Source of the DNA: Candidatus Izemoplasma sp.
Lineage (GTDB): Bacteria > Bacillota_I > Bacilli_A > Izemoplasmatales > Izemoplasmataceae
Reading direction: 5' to 3'
Length of the DNA stretch: 10,218 bases
NCBI GenBank assembly: GCA_007116105.1
Contig: SKJA01000012.1
Span: forward strand, 1-10,218
Shown: piece after piece, positions 7,516 through 10,218 of the stretch
Layout of the letters: each line of letters starts with the position of its first letter
Numbering within the stretch: the stretch's first letter is position 1
Made by a program: the position numbers and the translations under genes
The notes under the pieces: generated by a model
The model's input: the letters and a program-made list of their open reading frames with translations, nothing else
What the model was told of the DNA's origin: nothing
The model's database searches: none

Positions 7516-7775
7516 CTGATAAACGACTGAACAAATTGGCCAAACGCCTGGAGTCCAAAATTATAGAGTAAAAAACCCACCAGCGGTGTGAAATCCATTT
7601 GGCCAAACACCACAACCCCACGAAAAACTCTTAAGTAAGGGTTCGTGATGAGATAAAGAAGGTAATAAATCCGGGTTTCACGCATCGAGGGAAACCAGGT
7701 CAATAGAACAAACATAATCATCATGTAAAAATACACTTGTAACACATAAAACAATCCTAAAAGAAACAAACCCAT
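7512..7775 (-). CDS. yggT: YggT-family small membrane protein (YlmG)
   Basis: An 87-residue protein with two hydrophobic helices (about 3-26 and 60-82) joined by a short basic loop. The segment LITNPYLRVFRGVVVFGQ (42-59), followed by MDFTPLVGFLL (60-70), is the recognisable YggT core. The family sits beside sepF in Bacillota (ylmG in Bacillus) and in chloroplast relatives is linked to nucleoid or division functions; its molecular activity is not settled. Start ATG at 7775 has AAGGA about 8 nt upstream, inside the end of sepF, and lies 4 nt after the sepF stop. Its own stop TGA is embedded in the -35 box of the next promoter, so this gene closes the ftsZ unit. Confidence 0.93.
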   Translation of the reverse strand: MGLFLLGLFYVLQVYFYMMIMFVLLTWFPSMRETRIYYLLYLITNPYLRVFRGVVVFGQMDFTPLVGFLLYNFGLQAFGQFVQSFIS

Positions 7776-7779
7776 GCCA

Positions 7780-8064
7780 TCAATCCTTATTTTCGTTAAT
7801 AAACCGTCTCAGCGCTTTATCCTTGAAATCTTCTTTTGTAGCAAATATCAAAATCTTTTCTTTAATCTTCTCAACTTGACCATCAAACGCATAAATGACG
7901 CCGCTCAAAAAGAGAATGAACTGATTGCTTGCGACCACATCTTGAGCTTCGAAGTTAAGTACCAATGGATTGCCTTTAAGCAACGTGTCAGCGAGTGCGT
8001 AAACATCGTGTTCTTTCGTCACTTTAACAAACTGTGTGCGGTCAAACGCATTCTTTTTTCGCAT
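7780..8064 (-). CDS. sepF: SepF-family cell division protein, short form
   Basis: SepF binds the FtsZ C-terminal tail and helps align and anchor the division ring. This 94-residue protein is essentially the SepF core: the alpha/beta segment KVTKEHDVYALADTLLKG (14-31), then PLVLNFEA (33-40), then the signature FLSGVIYAFDG (52-62), ending with ILIFATKED (71-79). Typical Bacillus SepF is about 150 residues, with an N-terminal amphipathic membrane-targeting helix and a linker before this core. Here only about 12 charged residues (MRKKNAFDRTQF) precede it, and no such helix is visible. The start is firm: AGGAG lies 7 nt before the ATG at 8064, which is 2 nt after the yggS stop. Family call is good; membrane attachment would have to be achieved another way. 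Confidence 0.9.
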   Translation of the reverse strand: MRKKNAFDRTQFVKVTKEHDVYALADTLLKGNPLVLNFEAQDVVASNQFILFLSGVIYAFDGQVEKIKEKILIFATKEDFKDKALRRFINENKD

Positions 8065-8066
8065 GG

Positions 8067-8711
8067 TTACACTCCTGTCTGTTCCGCGAGTAAGATTCGT
8101 CCTAAACGTAGGTGCGTGGCACCTTCTTCAATCGCGATTTCATAGTCATTGCTCATGCCCATCGACAACGACACCAACGTCGGCGTATGCGTTTGATGAG
8201 CTTTTAAGGTCTCACGCAATCGTCTAAACTGTGCGCGAATCACATCCACGTCATCCGTGTCTTCAGCCATGCCCATCAAGCCAATAGGCACAATCACCGG
8301 ATAGGCTTTGATTGCTTCCAAAAACGCACCCAGTTCGTGTGGCTCAAGGCCGTGTTTTTGGGGTTCGTGCGAAATGTTGATTTGGATAAAACAAGGCAGT
8401 GGTTCTTGACGACGCTTCGCAATTTCCGCGGCTAAAGTCAGCCGATCGAGTGAATGCAAAACATCCAAAGACTGAATGATGTGTTTGACTTTTTTGGTTT
8501 GCAGCGTTCCAAAAAAATGCCAAACAATCTGAGGGTCATTGAGTGCCGCTTGTTTTTCTAAAAGCGCTTCAACACGGTTCTCGCCAAAATGTTTCAATCC
8601 TGCCCCCAGCGCGCTTTGTAAGCCAGAGGCGGGCAAGTATTTAACAGCCATCACGATGGTCACATCGGGATGGCTGGTTAAGAGTTGTTGAACACGTTGA
8701 GTGTCAATCAT
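8067..8711 (-). CDS. yggS: YggS-family pyridoxal phosphate homeostasis protein (YlmE)
   Basis: A 214-residue PLP-binding protein with the alanine-racemase-like barrel; members buffer PLP and affect amino-acid and vitamin B6 balance, with no firm catalytic activity. PLP lysine is Lys24 in MAVKYLP. Other family landmarks are FGENRVEALLEK (42-53), WHFFGTLQTKK (64-74), HSLDR (86-90), INISHEPQKHGL (111-122), GLMGMA (144-149) and LSMGMSNDYEIAIEEGATHLRLGR (182-205), the phosphate-binding part. Slightly shorter than usual (about 220-230) because the N-terminal helix is trimmed. The ATG overlaps the ftsZ stop as ATGA, with no separate ribosome site, so translation depends on ftsZ. Bacillus has the same neighbour (ylmE before ylmF and ylmG). 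Confidence 0.96.
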   Translation of the reverse strand: MIDTQRVQQLLTSHPDVTIVMAVKYLPASGLQSALGAGLKHFGENRVEALLEKQAALNDPQIVWHFFGTLQTKKVKHIIQSLDVLHSLDRLTLAAEIAKRRQEPLPCFIQINISHEPQKHGLEPHELGAFLEAIKAYPVIVPIGLMGMAEDTDDVDVIRAQFRRLRETLKAHQTHTPTLVSLSMGMSNDYEIAIEEGATHLRLGRILLAEQTGV

Positions 8712-9859
8712 TTAAAGCGAGATTTGAGCCAAGAAGGAATGTTCGTAGGACTCAACTCTTCCTCTTTTGCGACAGGCTCGTCGACTTTCTTTTTCTCTTT
8801 GCGACCCTTACGTGCTTCTTTGACCACTGGCTCCGTGGGTTTTGAGACTGTCGAACTATCAAAGTCATAGGCGGTCGAACCGATGTTGGTTAAATCAATC
8901 TTACGGTTTTCATCAAAGCCTGTCGCGATGACGGTGACAATGACCTCATCTTCAACATCTTGATTGATGGTGGTGCCATAAATCACATTGATTTCAGTGC
9001 TGGAGGCGGCTTGAATGGCTTCAATCGCTTCGGTGACTTCCCAAAGAGCAATGTCTGTGCCACTGGTGACGTTGACGATCGCATCGGTTGCGCCATCAAT
9101 GTTCGCGTCCAAGAGTGGTGAATGAATGGCTTTTTTTGCGGCTTCTAACGCCCGGTTTTCACCACTGGCAATGCCGATGCCCATGAGGGCGGTACCTTTA
9201 TTTTTCATGACGGTTTTAACGTCTGCAAAGTCCACATTGATCAGTCCTGGGACTGTGATGATTTCGGCGATGCCTTGAACCCCTTGACGTAAGACGTTGT
9301 CGGCTTCACGGAAGGCTTCTAACATGGAAGTTGAACGATCCACCACATGCAATAAACGATCATTTGGGACAATGATCATGGTGTCAACATAAGGTTTTAA
9401 AGCGTCCAAACCTTCAAGCGCTGTTGCGACTCTTCTGCGGCCTTCCCAATTGAAGGGCTTCGTGACGATGCCAATGGTCAATGCGCCCACTTCGCGGGCA
9501 ATTTTAGCAATGACAGGTGCGGCCCCAGTACCCGTGCCCCCACCCATACCTGCGGTGATAAAGACCATGTCCGTATCGGAGAGCAAATCTCTGAGCTCGT
9601 CTTCTGATTCAATCGCCGCACGACGACCAATGTCAGGGTCAGCCCCTGCGCCAAGTCCGCGGGTCAAGAGTTTTCCGATTTGTAAACGGGTGTCGGCTTT
9701 TGATAAACGCAAAACTTGGGCGTCTGTGTTGATCGCCACAAATTCTACACCTTGCACTTCGTTTTCAATCATGCGGTTTACAGCGTTTCCGCCACCGCCG
9801 CCAACACCGATGACTTTAATCGAAGGTTTTTGGCTAAACGTTTCACTTGTCTCAAACAT
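8708..9859 (-). CDS. ftsZ: cell division protein FtsZ
   Basis: Tubulin-like GTPase that polymerises into the division ring. The 383-residue protein is full length. GTP-binding parts are GVGGGGGNAVNRM (18-30) and the tubulin signature GGGTGTG (106-112). The T7 loop NVDFADVK (208-215), with Asp210 and Asp213, completes the active site across the subunit contact. The folded part ends near residue 321. A variable linker, basic in the middle (RKGRKEKKK, 350-358), leads to the conserved C-terminal peptide IPSWLKSRFK (374-383), the docking site for SepF or FtsA. Start ATG 9859 has GGAGGG about 5 nt upstream. Stop TGA overlaps the yggS ATG by ATGA. No ftsA lies upstream; tgt is the neighbour instead. 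A promoter is visible in the 71 nt gap. Confidence 0.99.
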   Translation of the reverse strand: MFETSETFSQKPSIKVIGVGGGGGNAVNRMIENEVQGVEFVAINTDAQVLRLSKADTRLQIGKLLTRGLGAGADPDIGRRAAIESEDELRDLLSDTDMVFITAGMGGGTGTGAAPVIAKIAREVGALTIGIVTKPFNWEGRRRVATALEGLDALKPYVDTMIIVPNDRLLHVVDRSTSMLEAFREADNVLRQGVQGIAEIITVPGLINVDFADVKTVMKNKGTALMGIGIASGENRALEAAKKAIHSPLLDANIDGATDAIVNVTSGTDIALWEVTEAIEAIQAASSTEINVIYGTTINQDVEDEVIVTVIATGFDENRKIDLTNIGSTAYDFDSSTVSKPTEPVVKEARKGRKEKKKVDEPVAKEEELSPTNIPSWLKSRFK

Positions 9860-9885
9860 ATTTTCCCTCCGAATAGATTTATTAC

Positions 9886-9914
9886 ATTATAACGTAAAAT
9901 GACCTAAATGAACA
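9886..9914 (-). promoter_or_regulatory. probable promoter of the ftsZ–yggT unit
   Basis: The minus strand has a perfect TATAAT (9891-9886), 26 nt before the ftsZ start, and a weak -35 candidate TGTTCA (9914-9909, three of six consensus bases) with a 17 nt spacer. The surrounding gap is AT-rich. No hairpin terminator for tgt is seen in the same gap, so read-through from tgt is also possible. Confidence 0.6.
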
Positions 9915-9930
9915 TAAAAACAACAAAATC

Positions 9931-10218
9931 TTATGGACGATACACACTTAAAAAGGCATGCATGAAACTCGCATAGCGTCCCTCTTTGATGGCCACACGA
10001 GCTTGAGCCATCAAATCCTTTAAAAAATAGAGATTGTGATAACTTACTAATCGTTGTCCTAACGTCTCATTGGCTTTAAAAAGGTGTCTTAAATAGCTTC
10101 GTGTGTAGTTTTGACACACATGACACTGACAGTGTAAATCTAAAGGATTTAAATCTTCAGCATAGCGGTGCGCTTTGATCGCAATGCGGCCCGTGCCTGT
10201 GTAGGCACTGCCATGACG
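9931..10218 (-). CDS. tgt: tRNA-guanine transglycosylase, C-terminal part (5' end outside window)
   Basis: Last 95 residues of the enzyme that swaps guanine at tRNA position 34 for preQ1 on the way to queuosine. The frame is open to the window edge, beginning RHGSAYTGTGRI. It carries the zinc site CQCHVC (CxCxxC; residues 30, 32 and 35 of the fragment) and the matching histidine in LVSYHNLYFL, with QNYTRSYLRHL between them. These are the hallmark of the Tgt C-terminal zinc domain. The end, ARVAIKEGRYASFMHAFL, is the usual last helix. A GTG at 10119 could be mistaken for a start of a 62-residue gene; it is inside this domain. Tgt is followed after 71 nt by ftsZ. About a quarter of the usual 370-380 residues is seen. 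Confidence 0.97.
   Translation of the reverse strand, partial: RHGSAYTGTGRIAIKAHRYAEDLNPLDLHCQCHVCQNYTRSYLRHLFKANETLGQRLVSYHNLYFLKDLMAQARVAIKEGRYASFMHAFLSVYRP

Noticed and set aside
7382..7621. A 79-codon minus-strand frame across the T-box leader and the yggT end
   Set aside because: It covers the structured leader and the promoter and is out of frame with yggT; the RNA elements explain the sequence.
7774..8145. A 123-codon plus-strand frame opposite sepF
   Set aside because: It lies entirely over the well-supported sepF and yggS genes and shows no protein family features.
9450..9902. A 150-codon open frame on the plus strand, opposite ftsZ
   Set aside because: It is the reverse shadow of the conserved FtsZ GTPase domain; its product is low-complexity and unlike any family I know, and no ribosome site supports it.
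9931..10119. A separate 62-residue gene starting at GTG 10119
   Set aside because: The frame continues upstream and contains the CxCxxC zinc motif of Tgt spanning the GTG, so it is only the tail of tgt.
1..10218. Search for mobile elements, CRISPR, defence or secretion systems
   Set aside because: No transposase, repeats, attachment sites or spacer arrays were seen; the genes are compact housekeeping genes with even base composition.

Overview
The window is a dense, one-directional block: every gene I can support lies on the minus strand, so biological order runs from position 10218 down to 1. It carries ordinary bacterial housekeeping genes of Bacillota (Firmicutes) type. The best clue to ancestry is the series ftsZ – yggS/ylmE – sepF/ylmF – yggT/ylmG – ileS, a shortened form of the region downstream of ftsZ in Bacillus (ylmD-E-F-G-H, divIVA, ileS). 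Here ylmD, ylmH and divIVA are absent, and ftsA is not next to ftsZ. TGA is used as a stop (ftsZ, sepF, yggT, one YczE-like gene) and tryptophan is TGG, so the code is standard and not the Mycoplasma code. By eye GC is in the mid-40s percent. A reduced Bacillota lineage, possibly on the Acholeplasma/Izemoplasma side, would fit, but I hold that loosely.

Layout in transcription order: (1) 10218-9931, the C-terminal 95 residues of tRNA-guanine transglycosylase (tgt). (2) A short gap with a promoter, then 9859-7512, the cell-division unit ftsZ, yggS, sepF, yggT, with junctions of 4 nt overlap, 2 nt gap and 4 nt gap. (3) 7515-7284, a sigma-A-type promoter and an isoleucine T-box leader (specifier AUC, T-box TGGTACCGCG, terminator). 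(4) 7264-1, a seven-gene run under that leader: ileS, two tandem YczE-like membrane proteins, deoC, deoD, and a pair of M16-family peptidase genes, the second cut by the window edge. Apart from an 18 nt gap between deoC and deoD, all genes in this run overlap.

How they work together: FtsZ builds the division ring and SepF binds the FtsZ tail; YggT is a small membrane protein and YggS a PLP-homeostasis protein, both long-standing neighbours of these genes. The T-box should let ileS be expressed when uncharged tRNA-Ile builds up. Because nothing separates ileS from what follows, the membrane pair, deoxynucleoside salvage (DeoD splits purine (deoxy)nucleosides, DeoC breaks down deoxyribose-5-phosphate) and the peptidase pair are probably carried on the same transcript.

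I see no mobile element, CRISPR array, tRNA or rRNA gene, prophage or defence system. The points most worth a second look are the very short SepF without the usual membrane-binding N-terminus, the T-box unit that includes unrelated genes, the YczE-like pair of unknown role, and the promoter whose -35 box contains the yggT stop codon.
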